From positions 5,154,501 to 5,218,500 of the forward strand of contig OY720097.1 in assembly GCA_963082875.1 (NCBI GenBank): 64,000 nt of DNA. The letters are read 5' to 3'. The notes beneath the pieces were generated by a model, which was given only the letters and a program-made list of their open reading frames with translations, was not told where the DNA came from and did no database searches. Source of the DNA: Corella eumyota (taxonomy: Eukaryota; Chordata; Ascidiacea; Phlebobranchia; Corellidae). Of the stretch, positions 42,735 through 53,478 are shown piece after piece (positions within the stretch are counted from its first letter, which is position 1; every line of letters starts with the position of its first letter). The position numbers and the translations under genes are program-made.

Positions 42735-43085
42735 AACTATTATTAGAAAGTTCAAAGTTAAATTTTAAAATTACATTTTTTTGAAAAAAAACTTGCAGGC
42801 CTACCCAAATTTAATGAACTGATGACGTCACACGACGCAGCATATATAAAACTGGTGTTACATTTGTTCTACTGAATATTTTACAATTTTTTTTTTTAAA
42901 TGTTAGTTAGGTCAAAAGTCAAAATTAAGTTTTAAAAATAGAATTTTTTAAAAAAACTTTTTTTTTTAAAAAGAGCGGACCCAAATTAATGAACTGATGA
43001 CGTCACACCACCCCGCATTGCTCAAATATAAATCTTCTGTAACTTTTATTTTACTAAAACCTTAGATTTTATTCACTAACAAATT
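42735..43085. repeat. Two ~176-bp tandem units, each with a TGACGTCA site
   Basis: Units of about 42735-42911 and 42912-43085 share TAATGAACTGATGACGTCAC, a following TATA-like stretch, an ACTTTTATTTTACT-like segment and A/T runs. The palindrome TGACGTCA lies at 42823-42830 and 42999-43006, 176 bp apart. The order of blocks resembles the reverse complement of the satellite monomer (TTTACT block, then TGTTAGTTAGG), so they may be ancient relatives of it. Confidence 0.55.
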
Positions 43086-43116
43086 ATTAATTAAAGAATC
43101 CTTCATGCTTGACTAT

Positions 43117-43122
43117 TTTATT
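43117..43122 (-). promoter_or_regulatory. Candidate polyadenylation signal of the lectin/TSP1 receptor gene
   Basis: TTTATT on the plus strand (AATAAA on the minus strand), about 90 bp past the TAA at 43212-43214. Confidence 0.4.
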
Positions 43123-43211
43123 AATTCACATTTAACTTAAGATCATATCACAATAGATTGGCAAAAAATATATACAACACATTTACGACATTAGCGGATT
43201 TAGCATCATAA

Positions 43212-46090
43212 TTAATGTTTTAGTTGTTGGTAATCATCTTCAGATTCATCTTTGGTGTTATCCAAATTTAAAACCCCGTACCCATTTTTACCAGGGTCAT
43301 TAATCACCTTGTCCTCCGACGCATTCTTTTTTGTATCATTCACGTCATTGTCGGGTGACGTCATATTAGTATTAGAAGCGACGCTGTAAGGTGTATCGAA
43401 CTCCACGTGATACAAAACGTTGTAGTTTGTTTGTTTTATGGAATTTTGTGTGTTATCTAATTTCCCGTACGCAGCACCTTCCTCAGTTGGTATGGAGGCA
43501 AACAATGAATCATAAGTGGCATTTTTGCCGTTTTCTTTTTGTGCTGCAGGCCTTTTATTACTTCCGGCAATTCGGGGATTCTTTACACTAACTTGGTTTG
43601 AAACAGGTACATCAATAGATACACTGTATGTGTTATTAGGATCTGCTATAGACCAAAAAAAATATTTACCTTAAAAATAAAGGCAACTTAATTGTTATAA
43701 AGTTGCCTTCATAGTTGTTATAAAAAGATTTAACAACGACAATTTACCACTTTGCTTTCTTCTATTCGTTGTTATAAGACTGTCAGGCTTTTGATATGTG
43801 TTATGTTGGTTGTTAGGGTTTTGATATGCATTATGTTGCCCAAACCCAGATGTACTATCCAGCGAAACCGGGGTTAAATATAATTTGTCATCGTTTCTAT
43901 TGTTTCTGTTTACAAAAGAAAGAAGTTATTTATTGATATAAGCATTTAAAAATTTATTTTAAGTATATTGGCTACTTCATTCATATGCTGTTGTGAAGTG
44001 AAGGTATATTTAAAATCTATTTTGTTCGAAAGTAGTAGCTTCTAAGTTTTACATATTTATTTTTAATCCAATCCACTAACACGTGCTACCTTTTAATGAT
44101 ATAAATAATAAGAATCATAATTCCGATTACAACTAAACTTCCGCCAATTGCAGCTCCTATGATTGTTCCTTTGACTGGTGAAACTAGATGTTATAAGTAT
44201 ATACTGTTTAGATTTTAATAAGGTCGACGATTTTGGCATAAAAATAATCTGGCTTAATTAAAAAAACGATTAATTTTAATAGTCAGACATATATTTTTGA
44301 AATAAAAAAACGTTTTGGTTTTAAAAGTTATGTCCCTAGCATAAACATGTCAATTTTTTTTTAATTTAAATAACAAAATTATAAAATTCATGGTAAACAA
44401 ATAAAAAAATGAGAATTTAAGTTGTTACAATACCTGTATTGTCACCTACGATAAAATTTGCTGTGGTAGTTATTGAACTAGTACATTCTATAGTACAAGG
44501 TTGAAATGATTGCATATTACAAAGCTCAAGACCTTCATCCAAACACTCTTGGGTAGTTGTAATAAGACCTGGTACGTCACAAGTTGCATTGCACGCACTT
44601 TCAATAGAAGTATTGACGCACTGACTACATAACGTACCATCGACTTCATCCTAAATGTAAAAATAGTTCAAAATAAAAATATGCAAATAGGCTTTAGGTA
44701 TGAAAGTACAAACTCTATAAAGTAAAGTTAAGTAACACCAAATTAATCAATTTATGGAAAGTCCACGAACTGTTGTTAAATTTAATGTTAGGCTCTTATT
44801 ATAAAAAAGACCCGAGCACTTTTTGTAAAAATACCCGAATTTCTATTTGAAACTCTTCCGCACAGTAATCACCCCCATATAAGGTGGGTCTTTCACATTC
44901 TCTTCTATATCTTAGTTGACCACTACTACAATCATCACACGCGGTTTGAGTCCAACTACCCCATGTACTTCCTATTCAAATAAACAAATACCAGCTTATA
45001 CTTCAACCTTTTAATTTAGCTTAAAACTGTAGTTAATTGGTAAAATATATATATTATATATTTTTCCTTTTAATTTAATTTATGAAAGCAAATAAGATTT
45101 TAAACAAGCATTGCTTTAACAACTATAAATTTGAATAGATTATTGAAAACAAGCAAAAATGTTTAACTGGTTACACACCTCTTGGTCTTTCACATATCAA
45201 TCCATATGTATCATTGCAAATGACATCGTATAACTGAAAAGTATCCTCTCTACTTACATACAAGTAAACAGCGCAACTTGCATTTTCCGCGCGACTGGGA
45301 CGACCTGGAGCCCAAACCGGAGAACTGGAATCCAAGGCTGATGCGGTACCGCTCCATGTAAACAGGACTTTTTTTTGATTAGGTCTTATTTGTCTTTTCA
45401 AGTTCACGTAAAAAAAAACGTTGCGACCTTGTAAGGAAATTGTTATTAGTCTATAGAAAATCTGTTTTTTTTAGAATCTTTTTAAGTAAAACGTTAAACA
45501 GTCTTTCAAAGATTGAGATTTGTAAAACGGTCTCAAGTCCTCTTTGTTGTCCGGATAAAGTTTCTGTAACTTTTTTATGGACAATTTGATGGCCGTATTA
45601 AGGGGCCTTACTTTATAATTCATAAAAAGCGGAATTCAATTCACAAACGTTGTCTGGCGATTGCAAAGGTTTATCTAAACAAAAAATGATGCTAAATAAA
45701 TTAGAGAACTGCTAACCAAAATCTGCTGTCGTGAATTTTAATTTTTCAGTAATAAACATTCTCTTATTAGGTGTGGTTAAAGAAGCAAGGGTGGCATTTG
45801 AATCCCCGCAGAAAATCGCTGCATCTGCTTGGGACATTTTTTGTGAAGAAAAATAAAATTCACTGTCTTCAAATTTTATATTCCACACTGAAAAAATAAT
45901 AAGTTCCATTTAATATTTCTTTAGTCGAATCTGTTTTCGAAATTGATTTACATTTTAATATGTCAAATTCTAAGAACTAAGGCACTAATCGATTTAACCA
46001 TAACGTTTAAGCCTAAAATAAATTACCAGCAGCGTTTGTAGTTTTCAAGAAAAATAAACACAATACGCAGTTCCACAAAATATTCAACAT
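43212..46090 (-). CDS. C-type lectin / TSP1 type I receptor with ITAM-like tail (507 aa)
   Basis: Eight exons (minus): 46090-46027, 45887-45717, 45427-45179, 44971-44835, 44650-44434, 44183-44090, 43905-43748 and 43645-43212. All are GT-AG with matching phases. Domains: signal peptide (1-20, MLNILWNCVLCLFF...); C-type lectin domain (about 22-161) with the WAPG, SCAVYLYV and ICND...ICERP landmarks; TSP1 (about 162-207) with WGSW, CDDC and RYRREC; Cys-rich stalk (208-279); TM helix (about 285-309, with GAAIGG); cytoplasmic tail (310-507). The usual Ca/sugar motifs (EPN/QPD, WND) are absent; GRP and LYD stand in their place, so sugar binding is uncertain. The tail has YLTP, YQNP and YQKP (Y320, Y338, Y348), and two YxxL pairs with ITAM spacing: Y408DSL-x11-Y423GKL and Y486GVL-x12-Y502QQL. 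A role as an activating immune-type surface receptor is inferred, not shown. Confidence 0.85.
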
Positions 46091-47100
46091 ATTCACTAAA
46101 CTATTAAAAATATCACAAATTCTTGAAATATAAACAAGACTGCTAACAGAATTTATAAAGACGTGTTTAATGATGGATATTATAACTGACGGGCTGCTGT
46201 CTAAATAAACCATTCTATGTTTATTTTTAACTGGTTAACCACTACGTTCTAGCTAGCATAATACTAATTAGGGATTTATTAATTTTTTAATTAAGGCATA
46301 GTTGAGACATAAACATTTTAGACTAGTCCAATGGTTTCCTTTTGATGTTATTATCTTTAGTCGTAAAATAAAATTAATACAATGATTAATGACATAAAAA
46401 AACGTGATAGCAACATACATTTGATACAATACATATTTACGCACAAATCTTATATGCAGTAATACTATAGCTAGTTTACTCAACGCACGTTTGGCTGTTG
46501 AGTAATAACATTATCCCAATCAATCAGTTATTTTTAGCATTTTTATATATAAACTCTTTTTACATTATCTAGAAAATGTTTGCAATTTACTAACCATATT
46601 AAATAAGAATACGACTCATTTTTATGCCCGTGCTGTTAGTCATACGTAATAAACGATTTCTTGTTTCGATATGGTGATGCAAGTTATTAATTAATTCTTG
46701 TCCATCCGTCATGAGAATAACTAATTAGGCTATCACATTATAAATAAAAAAAAGTTAAAATTGATGCAAGAAATTAAGTAAAACTAAATATATCAATATG
46801 ATAAAAAATAATTCATATTTGAAAAAATAAATAAAATATAATTTTTTTTATAAAAATGGCATTACAAGATGTATTTATTTCTGATACAAATAAACATAAC
46901 AACTTCCTGAAACAAAAATACCATACACAGAATATTATTATGTTATTTGTATTGGCTTTACTTATATATTTACAAAACAATTAATAATTAACTAATAGGC
47001 TTATATACATTGTATAAAGTTTTTGTCTTTAAGAGTTAGTATAAGTTTTTTTTCTTATTTAGCAAATTTGTAAATATTATATAGCATAGATTTAGGTAAT
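46091..47100. other. Intergenic spacer between divergent genes
   Basis: AT-rich region between the receptor start (minus) and the oxidase start (plus). It must hold the promoters of both, but no clear TATA or conserved element stands out. A 42-codon ORF at 46857-46985 with a hydrophobic end is not supported by anything else. Confidence 0.5.
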
Positions 47101-48743
47101 ATGGAGCTAAATATAACTGTGATTGGCGCTGGCATTATTGGTCTGTCTTCAGCATTATGTTTAACAAAGCAATACCCGAATGCTTGTATGTTGCTGATGT
47201 ATTTCATCCGAACACCACAAGGTAATTTAAACAATAAGCATACGCTTTAAACTTAATAAGATATTTTTGCCAAAAAACGTGCTGGATTGGAATTTTCTAG
47301 CAAAAAAAAAAAAAATTCTGAAAACGGTAGTGTATTAAATATGTAAATATATAGCTTTTCATTTTTACCAGTGATCACGATTATGGTATGGTGATTCAGC
47401 GAAATATGAACGCCCTAGATAACAATGACGTCATCGACAATTTGCGGAAGACAGCAGGGTACTGCAAACGGATGCACTCGACTACTGCAGAATTCGCTGG
47501 AATTCGCCAACGTGAATTTATTTATTTGGTCAACGAACCCGACAAAGAGAAACAACATGACATATGTATGCAAATGTGTTTAACACTATAAGACTTGATG
47601 TTCAAATATTTTAAATGTGATTTTAAACAACTGATTTACTCAAACCCAAAAACTGATTAACTCAAAAAGTTACTACATACACATTGATTTTATTTTACTA
47701 ATATACACATGATAAACCGCACTTCCTATACTATTATAACATACAACATTTACTTTTGTACTTAAGTGGCCGGCGTTGAAGCTTTGAAGCCATTTATAAA
47801 GGTCTCTGAAGCTGAGATGAAGCAACTTGGCTTCACTTCATCCAATCAAAAACTTGAACTTATTTTTGAGAACCCAATAACACCCGAATCGCTTCACGCC
47901 TATGTATCATCAATTTATGTGATAGACACTTCAAAGTATTTACCCTGGTTACAAAATCAAATTAAAAACAGGTAGTGAAGTTTGCGCCAAGTAGTATAAA
48001 ATATTTTGTCCAATTATGCAAAACATCTAAAGAGTATATGTTGTGCTATTGAAGAAATAACAAACATCGTGTTATCTTCAAAAAAAGGAAGTTGTCGAGC
48101 CTGAATGACGTTAGCCGGTCATGTGACCTTGTTGTTAATTGCTCAGGTTTTGGGGCAAAGCAATTGTGCAACGACGAAAATGTTTTCACGCTAAGATTTT
48201 TTACGCTGTATTTTAAAAATAACTAAACTATAAATTTCCCATTTAAATAATTCCATTGATGAAAAATTAACATTAATGTTGAATAATATCAAGTATTATC
48301 AATTTTCATTTATAGGCCCGTACGTACGAATACGCAATACTGAAGTAGGACGTATCTACTTGGCCAGTTCAACTGCTATTGTTCCTCGTATTAATGATAT
48401 ATGTTTGGGAAGTTTCTATCAGCCGGACAATGTGTCCGAATTGACCGACCCTGTGGAAACAAAGGATATTCTGCGACGCTGCGAGGCACTTTGTCCTTCG
48501 ATTACTAAAGATAAAGCAATTGTCGAAGGTGTGGGGTTTCGACCATGTAGAGTCGGAGGTGCTAGAACTGAAGTGGAGTGGATAGAACGAAAACGTTTGG
48601 GAACAAATCACGGTGTTGAATTATTGCCTGTAGTTCATAATTATGGGTATTCAGGAAAAGGAATAGGCCAACATTGGGGATCAGCTTTAAAATGCGTAAA
48701 ACTAGCCGAAGAAGTTTTACGCAGCAAAGGGTCGAAGCTCTAA
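47101..48743 (+). CDS. D-aspartate/D-amino-acid oxidase-like gene, two apparent lesions (possible pseudogene)
   Basis: The family are FAD flavoenzymes that deaminate D-amino acids in peroxisomes. Exons: 47101-47221, 47372-47565, 47767-47971, 48088-~48195 and 48316-48743. Seen: the N-terminal FAD-binding VIGAGIIGLSSA, VVNCSGFGAKQL in exon 4, the substrate/flavin region GVGFRPCR, HNYGYSGKGIGQHWGSA, and a C-terminal SKL peroxisome signal. Lengths sum to about 351 aa, the normal family size. Two oddities. Exon 1 is one base short: after YPNAC the expected VADVFHPNTT continues only in another frame. Exon 4 has no GT at its expected end (CTAAG followed by ATTTTT), and its phase does not match exon 5. 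An upstream donor (CAG|GTTTTG, 48146/48147) would splice in frame but drop about 17 conserved residues. Either a young pseudogene or assembly errors. DDO and DAO cannot be told apart by eye. Confidence 0.8.
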
Positions 48744-49040
48744 AAGTCTTTGTTACATAAAAAATATGTTACGCGAAATTTCATAATATTTAATACAAAG
48801 AACTATAGTTACGGATTAAAATCTTCTGTTTATATTTTTAAATTGCGTCAATAAGAATGGTGACAATAGTATCAAGTAATAATAAGGGTTTACGGTTTCC
48901 TGTTTCTACAGGCTTTTCTCGAATATAGCTTAAACACAGAAAGATAAATGCTGATACATGTAGTAGTAGTAGTAGTAGTAATACAAAAAATACCAAAAAT
49001 AACTTAATAAATAACTAAGCGCAGTTTGTCTAAATATTAA
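48744..49040. repeat. Short spacer with (AGT)n microsatellite
   Basis: A run of seven AGT/TAG units at about 48959-48980 lies in the spacer between the oxidase stop and the chondroitin synthase start. Nothing else was recognised. Confidence 0.7.
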
Positions 49041-52000
49041 ATGGCTTCCAAGTCAAACAAAACGAAAGGATGGAAAAAAGCGGATATTTGCAGGTATGTA
49101 TACTAAAAAATAAAAACACGTAGAAAAGACAGATATGTTATTTTTAATGAACAAATATTATTTTACAAAAAAACTATTACTTAGAACCAGCATATTATAT
49201 AACTTAGGATAAGTATATTAGCAAATAGAAAACTTCAATGATTTAATATTTTGTGCGCAGGTTTTTGGCGCAAATTATATATGCTACAAATGTAACATTT
49301 ACTTTTATTTTGGTGTATCGTCAAACCAATCCACGTGTACGTTATAATTGTACTTTAGCAACTCAACCAAGAAACTATGAACCAAGCATTTATATAGGTA
49401 GGTTTTTTAAAATAATCATTTTACAAGTATATGTGCCTATCAGTAATAAAATCTTAATGCTTTTTAGGTATTATGTCAACAAGAGACAACCTAAACACCC
49501 GACTAGATGCTGCGTTGGGCACTTGGTTACAGTCAGATAACAGGCATATAAAAATAGAGGTTTTTGCGAATGGTATGGATTCTACTAGAAAAAATAGTTC
49601 AAGCTTTCAAATCGTGAACAGGAACGGAATTCAAGTTATACAACTGCCTGGTGTGAGGGATGATGAATATCCACCGCAAAGAAAAAGTTTTCTGATGCTC
49701 AAATATATGGAACGAATTCATTTAAACAAGTAGGTAGTAAAGTAAAATATACACAATCACAAAAACCTGGATTCACTAAGAAAAAAAACTTTTCCTATGT
49801 TTGGAAGTCTTCAAAGTAATACGCTCTTAATCTTATATTATCACTGATACATGTAGAAATATTATTTTATTTGTTAAATGGCTAATTTGTTGTTTAGATT
49901 TGATTGGTTCATTCGAGTTGACGACGATTCCTATATAAATTTAAAAAGGCTCAGAAGATTTTTATATGGTGTTAATTCTTCCCAACCATTTTATATCGGA
50001 AGAGCCGGATATGGGAAGCATGAAGAAGATTTTTTAAATTTCAAGGAAAATTACTGCATGGTAAAACCATAAGCGCCTTTTTAAAAGCTATGAATTATCT
50101 TTATCATAGTATTTATACCTTGTCTGCATTTCTTATTGATTAACCTTGAATAGGGTACTATAGTGACAAAGTACAAAATATTTTGGTAACAAATAATCCT
50201 AAGTTGCCTGACCCATTGATAAATGTCATTTAACAAGCTGTATTCAACATTAATCCTTTGATTAGTTTTGGGGATTGGCCGACTCAACAACGCTTGAACA
50301 TGTCCCATTCATGCTTTCAGTTTTTTATAAAAATATGAACTATAAAAATATTTCCTAAAGCCTTTAATTCTTTATTATGTAAACATGCAATTTAAACAGG
50401 GGGGCTCTGGAATGATATTTTCCAAAGAACTTCTTCGTCAAATTGGTCCAAAACTCGAGACTTGTTTTCAAAAACGGCTTTCCGAGCACGAAGATATTGA
50501 GATAGGAAGATGTGTTCGGAAAATTACAAATATTCAATGTACGGAATCATATGAAACTTTGACACTTTTTCATCAGCACTATGGCAAAGACGGTCAGACT
50601 CTTAAAAACATTAGCGATATACGTGGTTCAACATTAGGTATGTACAATTTTAAACGGTAGGTATAGTTAAGTACAGAGTAATATAATTTAAATACCTTTT
50701 TGTTAATTTCAGAGCGAGTTATCACTTTTCATGCTATTAAAGACCAAATTTTTGTTTACAAATTTCACAAAGAAATATTACTGAAAAAAATGTATGCCTT
50801 ACTGAAAAAGGCAAACATGTACGAAAATATTAATAAGGAAATGTTTTTGGAAAAGGTAAATAACATTTTATCTTAACTAATAACCAACTCTTCTCCATTT
50901 GATAATCATATTTTTTATGTAAATTAAATTTGATTTTAGCTTAATGATACAGAACCTGACGTCATTTGGAATAGTAAGTCAGGGATGTACGGAAAAGAAC
51001 TTATTGCAACTTCATCCTATCCAATTCGACCAATAGACCAGACTAAAAAACGCCTTTATCTTACCGATCAATATCATTTAAAAAAGTATGTTAGTTTAAA
51101 AAATGTCCGTAAAGTACATTTGGATACATATTTCTACGAGAAACCTGTCGATGTACTTTCTTTGGAAAGGATTTACCTACTCAAATACAGGATAACGAAA
51201 TTCACGTTAAAGAAAAAATGGAAAATAGTACAGAACTTAACTTTTTTTGAGGAATCTCATTTAAACGTTCCCTTGGATCTTAACTCCTTGCACGACTTTA
51301 ATGGTAGCAACAAAACTGTATATTTTCTGGTCACTTTAAATAAAAGAGAAGACATATTTCTTCGGTTTATAAAAAAGTTTGAAGAAGGCTTTTTAAAATC
51401 AAAGAAAAACGTGAAATTGATTATTTCTGCGTTTTCCTATTCAAACAATAACTCAACTTTTCAACAAAATATTACCTCGAAGGTCCCTATAATTTTAAAA
51501 TCACTGGAAATTTTATACGATAAATCCTTTTCCCGTTTAATCACATTTAACAGTAGTCAACCCTTTTCAAGGGGCCTAGGACTTCAACAAGCAGCGGACT
51601 CAATTTTGGACCCAGATGCTATATTATTTTTTTGCGATGTTGATCTAGTATTTAACGACAAATTGCTTGACAGAATTATGGGCAATACTATAAAGGATAG
51701 CACGGTTTATTATCCCGTGTTCTTTAGTAAGTATAATCCAACAGTCGTCGATCAGTATCAAGACAGATACGATTTATATGACAACGACATCAACAAATTG
51801 AATGGATTTTGGAGATATTTTAGCTATGGGATGCTATCTATATATAAAAGCGATTTTAGTAAAATCACGGGTTTTGACTTAAGTTTGGAAGGTTGGGGGA
51901 AAGAAGATCTACTTCTGGTAAATATTCTTTTAAGTAACATGTTATTTTGCTTTTATAAGTATAATTACAAAACATTGTATTTTTTTAGGCAGACAAGTTG

Positions 52001-52219
52001 ACAAAGACCGGTTTAAAAATATTTCGAAGCAATGATGACTCCTTAATTCACCCTTATCATTATAAATCATGTACTAAATCTTTTACAACGGAAAAAAAAG
52101 ATTGTGTTGCATCAAAGTATTCACACTACGGGTCGCAGTATCAACTTTCTAAAAATTGGATGGCCAAAAAGCATCAACACAATATTCCTAATATTTCAAG
52201 ACACAACAAATTATTTTAA
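49041..52219 (+). CDS. CHSY1/3: Chondroitin sulfate synthase, type II Golgi glycosyltransferase (734 aa)
   Basis: This enzyme alternately adds GlcA and GalNAc to extend chondroitin chains in the Golgi. Eight exons with matching phases: 49041-49093, 49261-49397, 49468-49729, 49898-50060, 50400-50637, 50713-50855, 50940-51917 and 51989-52219. A short cytoplasmic start precedes a TM anchor at about 19-37. The N-terminal Fringe-type domain has GIMSTRDNLNTR, a DDD motif (D159-D161 in RVDDDSY), GGSGMIFS and HEDIEIGRCVR. The C-terminal CHGN domain has FFCDVDLVF (D565-D567), GWGKED (650-655) and the late KTGLKIFRS. Both catalytic metal-binding motifs are present, which argues for CHSY rather than the DDD-poor polymerising factor CHPF. 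Length is slightly below vertebrate CHSY (about 800-880 aa). It looks intact. CHSY1 versus CHSY3 cannot be decided. Confidence 0.92.
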
Positions 52220-53478
52220 AAAGTTGCAATAATTTATTTATTTTATTTATTTACCAGACTACATTTAAAATAATAGTCTTTGCTATAATGTTTATGTACA
52301 ATTATCGTCTTATAAAAAATCATGCATTGATAGTGGCATAATTGTTTGATAATATAATTTTTAAAAATGTTATTTTATTATTGTTTCTTGTATGATATTT
52401 AGACAACTAAAACGGCTTATAAACACCAAAGTTTAGATTTGAAACAATTAATTTATTATATATGTAATAGCAATTATTTGTTAAGTTATATGAATTTACA
52501 AAAACAACAACGATATAACATTTTTTAAATAAATTGCCTTGCGCAATTAAGTGATAAGACATATGTTATTTGAATAGGCAGGTTGTTCAAGACGCAAATT
52601 CAAATACGCGTACCCTACTTGCAAAGATAGGATAAATGTTATTTTAAATACCAATTCACTGCACTTAGTATAACTCAAATTTTCCCATAGGATTAATTTG
52701 TTTCGTCATTACCCGACAGCTGTATATAAATGCATCGACAGTCGTTTAACGAATTACAAAGTAATGAAACGGTTCTCTAATATACCGGTTGTTAGTTATT
52801 TTTAACACAAACCTTACGACCAACTAAGCAACAAAAACACAATTTGTTACAAAAATAGAAAAAAACATAAATATACAACCCAGTTTCTACACCAACTGAC
52901 TTTTGTAAAATAGTTAAATTTATAACCCGCTTAGTAATAATTGAACAGTACTTTAATTTATTAAGTTTTTAAATACAAATAGGGTCGACTGTTATAAATT
53001 GTGCAATAAATGCATAAAACATCTATTGAAATAAAATGTCAATATAATATGATTTATCGACTAGTATTATAGCTAGGTATTTTAATTGTTTATATATAAC
53101 ACGACAAAACAACATTTAAAATGTTAATGTGTCAAAAATGTGTCTGGACACCTTCAAAATGTTTTTATCGCACCGAAATACGCAATGGCTATGATCGATA
53201 GCTTAAACCATTCGGGGCATTTAACCTATCTTCACATTGACAAGGGTTTAGCATAAGAATGAGCGGCATTAAATGCATGAACCATAGTGAAAATAATTTT
53301 ACGTCACAAGAGAATATAGTGCATGACTACGTATTTCGATTATGACATCACAAATTTCACAAACAGATAATAACGACGCCGCGTGTCTGCATTTCTTAAA
53401 CGTTCGAATTCGAAAACTAACAACCAAAAAGAATATAAAATCATGTAGTAGTTTATAGCGTTTTGTATACAAGTAATA
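52220..53478. other. Intergenic region upstream of the synaptopodin-like gene
   Basis: AT-rich, with no ORF or exon I could support. It contains the 3' flank of the chondroitin synthase gene and presumably the promoter of the next gene. No repeat family in common with the satellite block was noticed. Confidence 0.5.

Noticed and set aside
45600-45680. Possible extra exon in the lectin gene (minus strand; reads DKPLQSPDNVCELNSAFYEL)
   Set aside because: It has a plausible acceptor and phase, but runs into a stop before any usable donor. The flanking exons join perfectly without it and give a continuous lectin domain. It could be a rare alternative end.
46013-46483. 66- and 71-codon minus-strand ORFs upstream of the receptor
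   Set aside because: Only the last part of the first one (46090-46027) is the signal-peptide exon. The rest is upstream AT-rich sequence.
46857-46985. 42-codon ORF with a hydrophobic C-terminus
   Set aside because: Short, AT-rich, no homologue recognised, no splice or promoter context; could be chance.
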